From: Paenibacillus pectinilyticus | Lineage (GTDB): Bacteria > Bacillota > Bacilli > Paenibacillales > NBRC-103111 | Length of the DNA: 64,000 nt | Reading direction: 5' to 3' | NCBI RefSeq assembly: GCF_001700435.1 | Contig: NZ_LYPC01000014.1 | Location: 1,105,276-1,169,275, forward strand | In this document: positions 9,010 through 16,659 of the stretch, piece after piece | Layout: every line of letters begins with the position of its first letter | Position numbering within the stretch: position 1 is the first letter of the stretch | The notes under the pieces: generated by a model | Databases searched by the model: none | What the model was told of the DNA's origin: nothing | The model's input: only the letters and a program-made list of their open reading frames with translations | Translations under genes and position numbers: made by a program

Positions 9010-9179
9010 GCCTTCTATACTCTGGGGGCTTCACTAACATATTTACCAGGACATACACTAGTCTTGGTGCGAAAATTCAATAAAGCTGGAAAATCTCCCA
9101 TTATATTTCTGGTTAGCCGTTCGTGCAGGAACTGCTCAGAAATTGAGGGATTTTTCACGTTAACTTCCATCTAAAAATG
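9010..9179. other. Intergenic region, nothing recognised
   Basis: About 170 bases after the acidic protein gene. No terminator hairpin with a T-run and no short gene could be identified. Confidence 0.35.
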
Positions 9180-9300
9180 GGTTGCACGTGGCTAGCACGA
9201 GAGCAGCAACTAGAATTGCAACTGTTGCACCCTAATTAGTCGATTTTATCGACTAACAGACCGAGAAAAGCTGCCGCTGCACCTAATTTAGTCGATGCCC
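9180..9300. repeat. Two-unit 52-bp hairpin repeat
   Basis: TTAGTCGAT occurs at about 9236 and 9288, exactly 52 bases apart, each preceded by TGCACC(C)TAAT. The first copy is a complete palindrome, TTAGTCGA-TTTT-ATCGACTAA. Core and period match the arrays at 36.0-38.1 kb (TAGTCGGAAAATCCGACTAACT). Confidence 0.6.
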
Positions 9301-9310
9301 CCAAAAAAAC

Positions 9311-9368
9311 GTAGAAAAAAGGGCTGCTACCCAGCAGACGATGTCATCTGTGGGACAGCCCTTTCTAC
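9311..9368 (-). terminator. Intrinsic terminator of the glycosyltransferase gene
   Basis: Inverted repeat with arms GTAGAAA(AA)AGGGCTG and CAGCCCTTTCTAC. The minus strand gives CAGCCC followed by six T residues, 25 bases past the stop at 9393. Confidence 0.75.
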
Positions 9369-9392
9369 GGAGTTTACAAATTGTGAATCAGC

Positions 9393-10535
9393 TTAGCGTT
9401 GTTCCCAGACAGCCAGAATTTCCTGTGCGACGCGTTCCCAAGTGAAATTTCGTTCGGCTAGGCGGCGGCCGTTGATTCCCATTTGACGCGCATGGCCAAG
9501 GTCGGAAAGCATCGTATTAAGCCCGCGCGCGTACTCCTTGGGATCTTCTGGATTATTGATGAGCAAGCCGTTATTGTTGATCACAATTTCTGGATTTCCG
9601 CCTCTGGCTGTTGTAAGAAACGGCAGTCCAGCAGCCATGGCCTCATAGTGCACTCGCGCTAACGGCTCTTGCCAAATGGATGTACACACAAATACATCTC
9701 CCGCACAGAACCACCGATGAACATCGTGTGCTTGCACATACCCTGTCGTAATAACCGGAAGAGGTGCGCGTCCGGCAAGTGCTCTGACGTATGCTACGTA
9801 GTCACTGATGGTATCATCATTGAACCAGGCTCCCCCGACAACCACGAGTACTGCATCGGAATGCGTGACGTCTGACATCGCACGGACTAAGACGTGCGGG
9901 CCTTTATTGCGGGTTAACCGACCCACAAATAAGATGACCTTTTTAGAAGAAAGATTATATTCAGCTCGGATACTCTCTCTTGCTTGCAAAGCACTAGCGG
10001 ACTCCATCCATGGCGCGAATCGGTCCAAGTCAACGCCAGAGTAGATCGTACGGAGCTTGCTAGCCACATGTGGATAATAATCGGTTATCGCATCCCCAAT
10101 ATACTTACTAATGGTGATAATACGCTCTGTTTGTTCAATTACAGCGTTACCAACCGGATTCGCCAGCTTAAAAGGATTAAACATATCGTTGTGCATGCTC
10201 AGAATGATTCGAGAATTGGGCGCAACGCTGCGAACTGGCAGAACCAGCAACGGGCGATTATAAATTTGAATAATATCATAATGTTCCGATGTATGCTCTA
10301 GGAAATGGACGACCCCTGCCTTATAGGGCTCAAGTAATCCCTCAGAATCTACACGGACATAACGGATGCCGTCGACCACTTCATCATTGGGTAAATCGGG
10401 GTCTGTTCGGCCAAGGATCGTAATTCTGTGATGCTTGCTGAGCAGTGAAGCTACCCCACAAATATAAGTTTGGATGGCTCCCCCACGAATGTTCGGAACT
10501 GGCAGCTTTTCTGTACAAATCATCAGAATGTTCAC
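9393..10535 (-). CDS. CotSA-like glycosyltransferase family 4
   Basis: 380 residues, GT-B fold. The N-terminus (ICTEKLPVPNIRGGAIQTY) is typical of the spore-coat protein CotSA and its relatives, with the GGA loop of GT4 enzymes. The C-terminal domain holds the nucleotide-sugar site: VGRLTRNKGPHVLV and EPLARVHYEAMAAGLP, with the E-x7-E arrangement. Cytoplasmic, in the mother cell if the spore-coat inference is right. It starts 20 bases after the CotS-like gene and is probably co-transcribed with it, as cotSA and cotS are neighbours in bacilli. It may add sugars from the nucleotide-sugar operon to a coat component; acceptor unknown. Confidence 0.85.
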   Translation of the reverse strand: MNILMICTEKLPVPNIRGGAIQTYICGVASLLSKHHRITILGRTDPDLPNDEVVDGIRYVRVDSEGLLEPYKAGVVHFLEHTSEHYDIIQIYNRPLLVLPVRSVAPNSRIILSMHNDMFNPFKLANPVGNAVIEQTERIITISKYIGDAITDYYPHVASKLRTIYSGVDLDRFAPWMESASALQARESIRAEYNLSSKKVILFVGRLTRNKGPHVLVRAMSDVTHSDAVLVVVGGAWFNDDTISDYVAYVRALAGRAPLPVITTGYVQAHDVHRWFCAGDVFVCTSIWQEPLARVHYEAMAAGLPFLTTARGGNPEIVINNNGLLINNPEDPKEYARGLNTMLSDLGHARQMGINGRRLAERNFTWERVAQEILAVWEQR

Positions 10536-10555
10536 AAGTTAACACCTTCCTTTCT

Positions 10556-12529
10556 TTAAGCAGTTCGATGCTTGGGTTTAAGCTGCTTTTTCTTCATCGG
10601 ATAGGCCTTCTTATTTCTAGCTAAGTGTTGCAAGTTTTTCTTCAAAGGTTTGCTGTAGCGGTGTTTGATGACTTTGCTCCGTTTTTTGATCGTTTTACGA
10701 ATAGGAACAATGACTCTGATATAGCGCTGTTTTTTGTTGCTCCAAATGAGTTTGTAGCGGGTGCGTCTTTTCCATTTGACCAGCTTTTTAAGCTTTCTTT
10801 TTTTCCAAACGGTATACTTTCTAGATGGTTTAGCTCGGAAAGCTCTACGCTTTTTAGGTACACGTAAAGTGAATTTCTTCTTAGCTCTTGCTGGGACAAG
10901 TACGAGGGCAGGAACAGGAGCGAAGTCTGCAGGCATTGGAATGGCTGGCATCACTGGGACAGTCGTATCTCCAGGCAATGTTGGTGAATAAGGAATTGCA
11001 ATCAGCTCAGAAGATTCCGAATAAACAGCCTCTTGTGCTAAAGGATGTGCATATGGCTCGGCAGCAGCATCCGAGAAGGCTGGTTTCGGTGTAAATGGAA
11101 GCGCATAAGGTTCTTCAGCTTCTGAGTAAGCTGGAATTCGGATTGGATCCGTAGTCTCCGAGTAGTGAGGTTCTTGATCAGGTAATGCCGCAACAAGATC
11201 GGGAGTCTCCGTAAATACTGGCTCTGAAATAGGCAAGCTGGGCGTACTGTATGCAGGCTCTGAAATAGGCAAGCTGGGCGTACTGTATACAGGCTCAGAA
11301 ATAGGCAAGCTAGGCGTACTGTACGGACGCTCTGAATAGGCAGGTATCGTGAGATCTCCGGGAAGAACTGAAGCGGGACGCTCGATGATGAGTGGTTGGG
11401 TAATATCCAGCGTGTAGTCGCCTGCAGGATAATTTGCTTTATCTTTTTCCAGCTCCGCTAAAGCTTGCCATTTACTCGTTTCTGTTGTCAGAACTCTCTG
11501 CAGAATAGGTCCGAGCTCAAGCTCAAGGAAGGGGATTGGATTAAACACGATTTCTTTCACATGCTTGTAAAACTCATTCGGAAAGGCCATGTCGATCCAT
11601 AGGATCTCAAATGTCTCTTGATCCAGCGGGTTGGCTTGGTGATAGGCCTCGATCATACCGCGAATCCAGGTCACATCCCATACGCCCATATCATCCATGG
11701 TACTTGTAATCAATTTACGTAAATCACGGATCGGTAGATCGTAGGAAACGCCGTCTAAGTCGATGACCCAGATACCGCCTGGTCCCATTTGACCATTCGA
11801 CCATCCGAAATCCTGATGGGCAAGTCCCCAATGCGGCTCCCCTTTGGAGAGCATAGTGGTGTAAGGCGAGTTTTGAAAACGAAGATAGATGTCATTGGCT
11901 TGGCGCTTAAACTCTTCAATGACCTCAAGTAAGCTTGCACTTGCTGTCGTTTCTGGATAGGCCAAAGCGATGTCTTTGAACCAGCCAATTTTGGAAATGA
12001 TTTTTTCGTAATATTTTCCCCAACCGAAGATCCGAGAAGATTTTTCCGAGCCGGCAGGAGGTACATAGCCTCTGGAATTCTTGTGAAATTCACCTAAGCC
12101 ATAGCACAGCTGAGCAGCGCCTTCTAAATCAATTTTAGATACAGGTACGAGGGGTTCAATCCAGTCTGTTACGATCCACAGCTTTCCACCAGCTTCAACG
12201 TAGTAATTCCCTTCTTTGGTAGGAATGAACGAAGGTACGCGGTAACCTAAGCCAGACATGTATGCTTGTGCACCGATGCTGAAAAGACTTCTTCTAGGCC
12301 GTCTATGCAAACATTTGATACTAAGATTGCCCTTGTTCGTGTTAATTTTCCAGATAGCTCCGCCTTTGTCAGGCTTGGAGGTGATCAAAACCATATCATA
12401 TACCTGCATGTCGTATCGTTCCATAACCACACGTGCCAACATCTCTAACCCTGGGGGAACATACATATTAGCTACGACGCCTGGATCTAAAACGTCATTG
12501 ATCCAAGGGACGACTTGATAATTTTCCAT
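10556..12529 (-). CDS. CotS-like spore-coat kinase-fold protein with repeat linker and basic tail
   Basis: 657 residues. Residues about 1-370 are a CotS/YutH-type aminoglycoside-phosphotransferase fold: WGLAHQDFGWSNGQ (catalytic-loop HxDxxxxN) and VIDLDGVSYDLPIRDL (metal-binding IDxD). Next comes a Pro/Ser/Glu-rich linker of about 175 residues with YSTPSLPISEPV three times in tandem and looser YSE/YS-type repeats. The last about 100 residues are extremely basic (KKRRAFRAKPSRK, WKKRKLKKLVKWKRR). The catalytic residues suggest it may be an active kinase. The ATG at 12529 is chosen because GGAG lies 8 bases before it; GTG 12538 and ATG 12535 are too close to that site. The basic tail beside an acidic repeat gene is striking. 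Confidence 0.82.
   Translation of the reverse strand: MENYQVVPWINDVLDPGVVANMYVPPGLEMLARVVMERYDMQVYDMVLITSKPDKGGAIWKINTNKGNLSIKCLHRRPRRSLFSIGAQAYMSGLGYRVPSFIPTKEGNYYVEAGGKLWIVTDWIEPLVPVSKIDLEGAAQLCYGLGEFHKNSRGYVPPAGSEKSSRIFGWGKYYEKIISKIGWFKDIALAYPETTASASLLEVIEEFKRQANDIYLRFQNSPYTTMLSKGEPHWGLAHQDFGWSNGQMGPGGIWVIDLDGVSYDLPIRDLRKLITSTMDDMGVWDVTWIRGMIEAYHQANPLDQETFEILWIDMAFPNEFYKHVKEIVFNPIPFLELELGPILQRVLTTETSKWQALAELEKDKANYPAGDYTLDITQPLIIERPASVLPGDLTIPAYSERPYSTPSLPISEPVYSTPSLPISEPAYSTPSLPISEPVFTETPDLVAALPDQEPHYSETTDPIRIPAYSEAEEPYALPFTPKPAFSDAAAEPYAHPLAQEAVYSESSELIAIPYSPTLPGDTTVPVMPAIPMPADFAPVPALVLVPARAKKKFTLRVPKKRRAFRAKPSRKYTVWKKRKLKKLVKWKRRTRYKLIWSNKKQRYIRVIVPIRKTIKKRSKVIKHRYSKPLKKNLQHLARNKKAYPMKKKQLKPKHRTA
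11220..11328 (-). repeat. Three 36-bp tandem repeats within the CotS-like gene
   Basis: Three nearly identical 36-bp units at steps of exactly 36 bases (about 11221, 11257, 11293) code for YSTPSLPISEP(V/A) in the linker of the CotS-like protein. Likely a recent in-frame expansion. Confidence 0.8.
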
Positions 12530-12746
12530 CACCATCACTCCATAACGTATTTTAAAAGTGAATTGTACGATCTAAGCATTTCCTCTGATGCTGCGAAATT
12601 ACGATTGATCCATTCCTACGTACACTTGGCTTCATGTGCTTACGAACAATCACCCCGCATATACAGATTAGGTTTATCTCTCCCTATGCATATGTCATTA
12701 GGAGAATAGTTGATATGTACAAGAGTGGAACTTGTGAAAAGATGGA

Positions 12747-12801
12747 TTGACATGAAACCAAATGGTTGTATATAATGAAAAACGAAACCAAATGGTTTCG
12801 T
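12747..12801 (+). promoter_or_regulatory. Promoter with two matching operators before the DUF1761-type gene
   Basis: A near-ideal sigma-A promoter: TTGACA 12747-12752, 18-base spacer, TATAAT 12771-12776. The sequence AACCAAATGGTT occurs twice, at 12756-12767 inside the spacer and at 12786-12797 just past the -10. The second is part of the longer perfect palindrome ACGAAACCA-AA-TGGTTTCGT (12782-12801). The centres are exactly 30 bp apart, about three helical turns. This is a classic layout for a repressor that blocks the polymerase; the regulator is not encoded next to it. Confidence 0.75.
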
Positions 12802-12833
12802 AAATTAATATAACTGAAATGAGGAGAAACAGA

Positions 12834-13280
12834 ATGATAATAAGTTCAATTAATTACTGGGCAGTGTTCGTGACAGGAATTTTATCATTAGTGCTAGGCT
12901 TCCTATGGATGGCGGTCATCTGGGCTAAGCCGTATCAGAAGCAAATGTATGGCAACCTGGACCAGCTCAAGGAGAAGGCGACGAAAGCGGCTAAAATTCA
13001 ATCCTTCGTTCTTTATATTCTCGTATCCTTCGTTACTTCCATTGCTTTCGCAGTTTGCTTAGAGCTATGGAAAGCGGGTGGACAGGCTTTTGATTATAAT
13101 GGTGACAGTTTGTTAAATGCCTTCTGGTTCACGATGCTGCTAACAGCAGGATATACGCTTCCATTCACGCTTGGGAAAAAGGTGTGGCAATTCAAAAGCT
13201 GGCTAGTCGTAGGTGTAGACACATCTTATGAAGTCGTTCGGTTTACGATGTTGCTGTTGATCTTTTGGTTCTGGAAGTAG
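12834..13280 (+). CDS. DUF1761-like small membrane protein
   Basis: 148 residues from the ATG at 12834, preceded by GAGGAG at good distance; an ATG 15 bases earlier overlaps the ribosome site. Four hydrophobic segments are seen (about residues 5-25, 52-72, 95-112, 122-145). The opening INYWAVFVTGILSLVLGFLWM and the pattern with a charged loop (KPYQKQMYG) resemble DUF1761 proteins. It is transcribed from the strong two-operator promoter at 12747, so it is probably induced by a specific signal. Function unknown. Confidence 0.7.
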   Translation: MIISSINYWAVFVTGILSLVLGFLWMAVIWAKPYQKQMYGNLDQLKEKATKAAKIQSFVLYILVSFVTSIAFAVCLELWKAGGQAFDYNGDSLLNAFWFTMLLTAGYTLPFTLGKKVWQFKSWLVVGVDTSYEVVRFTMLLLIFWFWK

Positions 13281-13364
13281 ATGAAGGCGTAGGCAGGTAG
13301 TGTGGGATGCCCTCGGAAGGTGTATAATAAAGGCATCTGATCTACATAAAGGGGACGACTTCTC

Positions 13365-13535
13365 ATGATAACTTGCCAATCTTGTTCCAAACAAACCGAT
13401 CTCCAATTGCAGCGTTGTACGCACTGCGGGGCTATGTTAACCTACTCGGTGGCGGAGAAGTTCGATAGAATGGCCGAACTAGTGGAACAAGCGCTGAAGC
13501 AGGAACTCGAGGCGAGAAGAAGGTTGAAGCATTAG
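13365..13535 (+). CDS. Small zinc-ribbon protein
   Basis: A 56-residue protein. The N-terminal half carries two cysteine pairs, C4-x2-C7 and C18-x2-C21 (ITCQSCSK, QRCTHCGA), forming a small zinc ribbon; the C-terminal half is a charged helix (EKFDRMAELVEQALKQELEA). AAGGGG lies about 11 bases upstream of the ATG and a TATAAT-like -10 at about 13322. A strong terminator follows 10 bases after the stop, so this is a complete, separately transcribed gene. Function unknown. Confidence 0.7.
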   Translation: MITCQSCSKQTDLQLQRCTHCGAMLTYSVAEKFDRMAELVEQALKQELEARRRLKH

Positions 13536-13545
13536 GTGTATGTAG

Positions 13546-13573
13546 AAAATCCCGACCTCGTCGGGATTTTTTT
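13546..13573 (+). terminator. Intrinsic terminator after the zinc-ribbon gene
   Basis: Perfect stem AAAATCCCGAC / GTCGGGATTTT with a three-base loop, followed by a run of T. Confidence 0.9.
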
Positions 13574-13680
13574 GTAGATGAACAGCCACACCGCGCGCGG
13601 TGGCCATATTTGAGTCATAGAATCCAGTTTAAGGTCAAGTTTTTGATACACAGTCCAATTCAATCTGAGCATGAAGGGCG

Positions 13681-13705
13681 TATACTTATTTTGTAGGCGC
13701 TTACA
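13681..13705 (+). promoter_or_regulatory. -10 and cre-like site before the GH5 mannanase gene
   Basis: A possible -10 (TATACT, 13681-13686) is followed at 13692-13705 by TGTAGGCGCTTACA, a near-palindrome differing at one position from the CcpA consensus TGWAANCGNTNWCA. A CcpA site just past the start of transcription would give catabolite repression. No good -35 is visible. Confidence 0.5.
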
Positions 13706-13744
13706 GCATAAGCGTCTGCCAATAAGATGACTGGGGTGATAATA

Positions 13745-16534
13745 ATGGACACAGGCCTTATAAGCTTCAAGAGCAAGGCGACGCTCATGGCTTGGATTTT
13801 ACCGCTCATGATGCTTTGGGGAATCATTTATACGCCGCCTGCAGCTAAAGCTGCGGTGACAGGCTATGTCACGCGATCGGGTAGTCAACTTCAGCTCGAT
13901 GGCCAGCCGTTCAGATTCAGCTCGGCGAACATTTACTGGTTGGGCTTGGATGAGAACGTGCCAACGAACGGCACGATCGATTTCCCAACGAATTTTCGTG
14001 TGGATGATGCGCTCGCTACGGCCAAAGAAATGGGCGCAACGGTTGTTCGCTCTCATGCTTTAAACTCATTTGGCTGTACGAAATGTATCATGCCAACGCT
14101 GGGCAATTACAATGAGGAAGCCTGGCAGAAGGTGGATTATGCGATCAAAGCGGCAGGTGATCAAGGGATTCGTTTAATTTTACCAGTTGTCGACATGTAC
14201 AATTACTATCATGGCGGGAAGAAAACATGGACCAAATGGTATGGATATCCTGATGATGGTGTGAGCTATACGGGATATGAATTTTTCAGCGATGCCAATA
14301 TTATTACTGCGTTTAAAGCGCACTTGAATGTTATGTTGAATCGGGTGAACACATACACAGGCGTGGCTTACAAGAATGATCCGACGATTCTGGCGTGGGA
14401 AACAGGGAATGAGCTGGGTTGGTATGACAATCCGACGCAATTGAAAAACTGGACACAGCAAATTGCCGATTACTTGAAACAGCAAGATAGCCATCACTTG
14501 GTAGCAGATGGAAACTATGGTGTTGCGGATGCGCACTTGACCATCCCGAGTATTGATATGTATTCGGATCATTTCTACACTTGGGGAAATAAAGGTTTAT
14601 CTGTTCCTGTTCTACAAACGCAAGCAAATAAAGTAAGAACGGCAGGCAAAGTGATGTTTGTCGGCGAGTATGATTGGGCTAGCGAGCAGTACGGTACACT
14701 TGCAGCGTTCCATACCGCGATTGAGAACGATGATGTCATCGCAGGTGATATGTATTGGGCGCTCTTTGGCCATAACGATAATTACGGCTATGAGCAGCAT
14801 CCTGATGGCTATACCGTACATTACCCTGGCGACACGACATTCATGCGGACGCAAGCGCAGCAAATGCGGAATCATGCCTATAAAATGAGAGGCATCACTA
14901 CTCCTCCTGCTCATGGTATTCCAGGTGCACCGTTGATTACGGGTTCCACGACTTCTGGTGGCAAATATGTACTAAGCTGGCGCGGTTCCGTGCCATCCGA
15001 TAAGTACACGGTTGAACGCTCAACCGCAGGCAGCAGTGGACCTTGGACGGTGGCATGTAATCAATGCGCAACGGATAATCAAACTCCGTGGACCGATGCG
15101 GGCTCAACTGCAGGTGCTGCGACTTGGTACAGAGTCAAAGGACACAATTTATCCGGCATAGCAGGCGCGTATTCCAATGTGTTTGCGATTGCAGGCACGC
15201 AGCTGCAAGCGCCTGGAAGCTTCAGTCAGTCGACTCCAGCTAGCGGAGCAACAAGTGTGAATGTAACACCGACGTTTACGTGGGGCACAGCGGCCAATGC
15301 AGCCTCTTATTCACTCATCGTGGCCGATAATGCAGCGTTTACGAGTCCTGTAATCAACGTAAGCGGGCTTACCAGCACCAGTTACACGTCATCTAGTGTT
15401 TTGACAAACAACAAAACCTACTACTGGAAAGTAACAGCGGTTAACAGCACGGGCTCGACGAACGCCTCCAATGTGGGTCTCTCGTTTACAACGGTGGCTT
15501 TAGCCGCCCCGACAACAACGGTGGATGATTTCGACAGCTATGCATCAGATGCGGCGTTGCAATCTGCCTATGTGCGTAATTCCAGCGGAAATACGTTCAC
15601 CATGACAAGAGAGGCAACAACCAAAGATGCTGGTGCCTATGGCGCGAAAATCGTGTATACCGTCAATGCAACGACGGACTATGCCGGAGCTGTTCACACG
15701 CTTGGCAACGCGAATTGGACCGGCAACACGAGTCTGAATCTATGGGTGAAGCCCGATGGCTCCAACCGGACATTAACGATTCAATTCAAGGAAACGAATG
15801 GCGAGCTGTGGGAGACGTACTATACGTTAGCTGGAACGACAGCGACGACGTTATCCATCCCATTCACAAGCTTTCAGCACCCCGGCTGGTATAGTGGCGG
15901 TAATGGCGTGATTGATTTGGGTTCCATTGCGGAGACTAATTTGTATGTCAATAAAGGCTCAGGTGCAGACGGCAGCAGCACAATTTATGTAGATTCCATC
16001 AAGCTTGGTAACGGCTCAACGCCACCACCGCCAACGACAGTCCTTATTGACAATTTCGAGGGCTACGGTGGCTCTAACCCAAGCGTTCTAGCAGCTTACG
16101 TTCGTAACACGGACGGAAACACGATCACGCCAACGTTAGACACAACGAATAAATCGCAAGGCTCCTATGGCTTGAAGTTAGTCTACACGATTGGAACACC
16201 TAACTTTGCTGGCGTCGTACATACGATTAGTCAGAACTGGACGGGTAAAACAGGGATTCAATTCTGGTTGAAGCCAGATAGTTCTAACCGTACGCTAACT
16301 GTACAATTTAAAGAGCCAAACGGTGAACCGTGGGAAGCGACGTATACGCTCTCAAGTTCAACTAGCGGAACGATTCAGCTGCCGTTTTCGGCATTTGCAC
16401 ATCCGTCGTGGTATTCTGGCGGCAATGGCACGAAAGATTTAGGCAGTATTTCTGAATTTAACCTCTACATCAATCAAGGATCTGGTGGAACGGGCAGCAG
16501 TACTATTTATGTGGATGATATTCAAGCTTATTAA
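13745..16534 (+). CDS. Secreted GH5-type beta-mannanase with Fn3 and carbohydrate-binding modules
   Basis: 929 residues from the ATG at 13745 (GGGGTG 7 bases upstream; the ATG at 13727 lacks a ribosome site). Signal peptide about 1-37, ending AAKA-A. Catalytic (beta/alpha)8 domain about 38-385: acid/base E223 in WETGNELG, nucleophile E308 in VGEYDW, as in GH5 endo-1,4-beta-mannanases. Then a fibronectin-III-like domain (about 392-484), a second Fn3-like domain (490-592), and two related jelly-roll CBM modules (about 595-760 and 765-929) sharing SNRTLTIQFKE-type and W(Y/S)SGGNG motifs and ending STIYVDxI. Extracellular; cuts mannan or glucomannan. Another beta-glycan specificity within GH5 is possible. 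Confidence 0.85.
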   Translation: MDTGLISFKSKATLMAWILPLMMLWGIIYTPPAAKAAVTGYVTRSGSQLQLDGQPFRFSSANIYWLGLDENVPTNGTIDFPTNFRVDDALATAKEMGATVVRSHALNSFGCTKCIMPTLGNYNEEAWQKVDYAIKAAGDQGIRLILPVVDMYNYYHGGKKTWTKWYGYPDDGVSYTGYEFFSDANIITAFKAHLNVMLNRVNTYTGVAYKNDPTILAWETGNELGWYDNPTQLKNWTQQIADYLKQQDSHHLVADGNYGVADAHLTIPSIDMYSDHFYTWGNKGLSVPVLQTQANKVRTAGKVMFVGEYDWASEQYGTLAAFHTAIENDDVIAGDMYWALFGHNDNYGYEQHPDGYTVHYPGDTTFMRTQAQQMRNHAYKMRGITTPPAHGIPGAPLITGSTTSGGKYVLSWRGSVPSDKYTVERSTAGSSGPWTVACNQCATDNQTPWTDAGSTAGAATWYRVKGHNLSGIAGAYSNVFAIAGTQLQAPGSFSQSTPASGATSVNVTPTFTWGTAANAASYSLIVADNAAFTSPVINVSGLTSTSYTSSSVLTNNKTYYWKVTAVNSTGSTNASNVGLSFTTVALAAPTTTVDDFDSYASDAALQSAYVRNSSGNTFTMTREATTKDAGAYGAKIVYTVNATTDYAGAVHTLGNANWTGNTSLNLWVKPDGSNRTLTIQFKETNGELWETYYTLAGTTATTLSIPFTSFQHPGWYSGGNGVIDLGSIAETNLYVNKGSGADGSSTIYVDSIKLGNGSTPPPPTTVLIDNFEGYGGSNPSVLAAYVRNTDGNTITPTLDTTNKSQGSYGLKLVYTIGTPNFAGVVHTISQNWTGKTGIQFWLKPDSSNRTLTVQFKEPNGEPWEATYTLSSSTSGTIQLPFSAFAHPSWYSGGNGTKDLGSISEFNLYINQGSGGTGSSTIYVDDIQAY

Positions 16535-16559
16535 GTTGTAGTGTTTGCGATACCAACTG

Positions 16560-16594
16560 AAGCCGTCATGCGGAAATTCCGTGTGATGGCTTTT
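16560..16594 (+). terminator. Intrinsic terminator after the mannanase gene
   Basis: Stem AAGCC(g)TCA / TGA(t)GGCTT enclosing a second stem CGGAA / TTCCG, followed by TTTT. Confidence 0.65.
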
Positions 16595-16659
16595 GCCTAT
16601 ATGATAGAATGAATGGGACCAGAGTCAAATTCTGGAATGCCCTCAAGGGTGGGATGTTC

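Noticed and set aside
8336..9058. Minus-strand frame rich in Leu/Arg/His opposite the acidic protein gene
   Set aside because: A by-product of GAA/GAC codon repeats; no start signal, and low-complexity content only.
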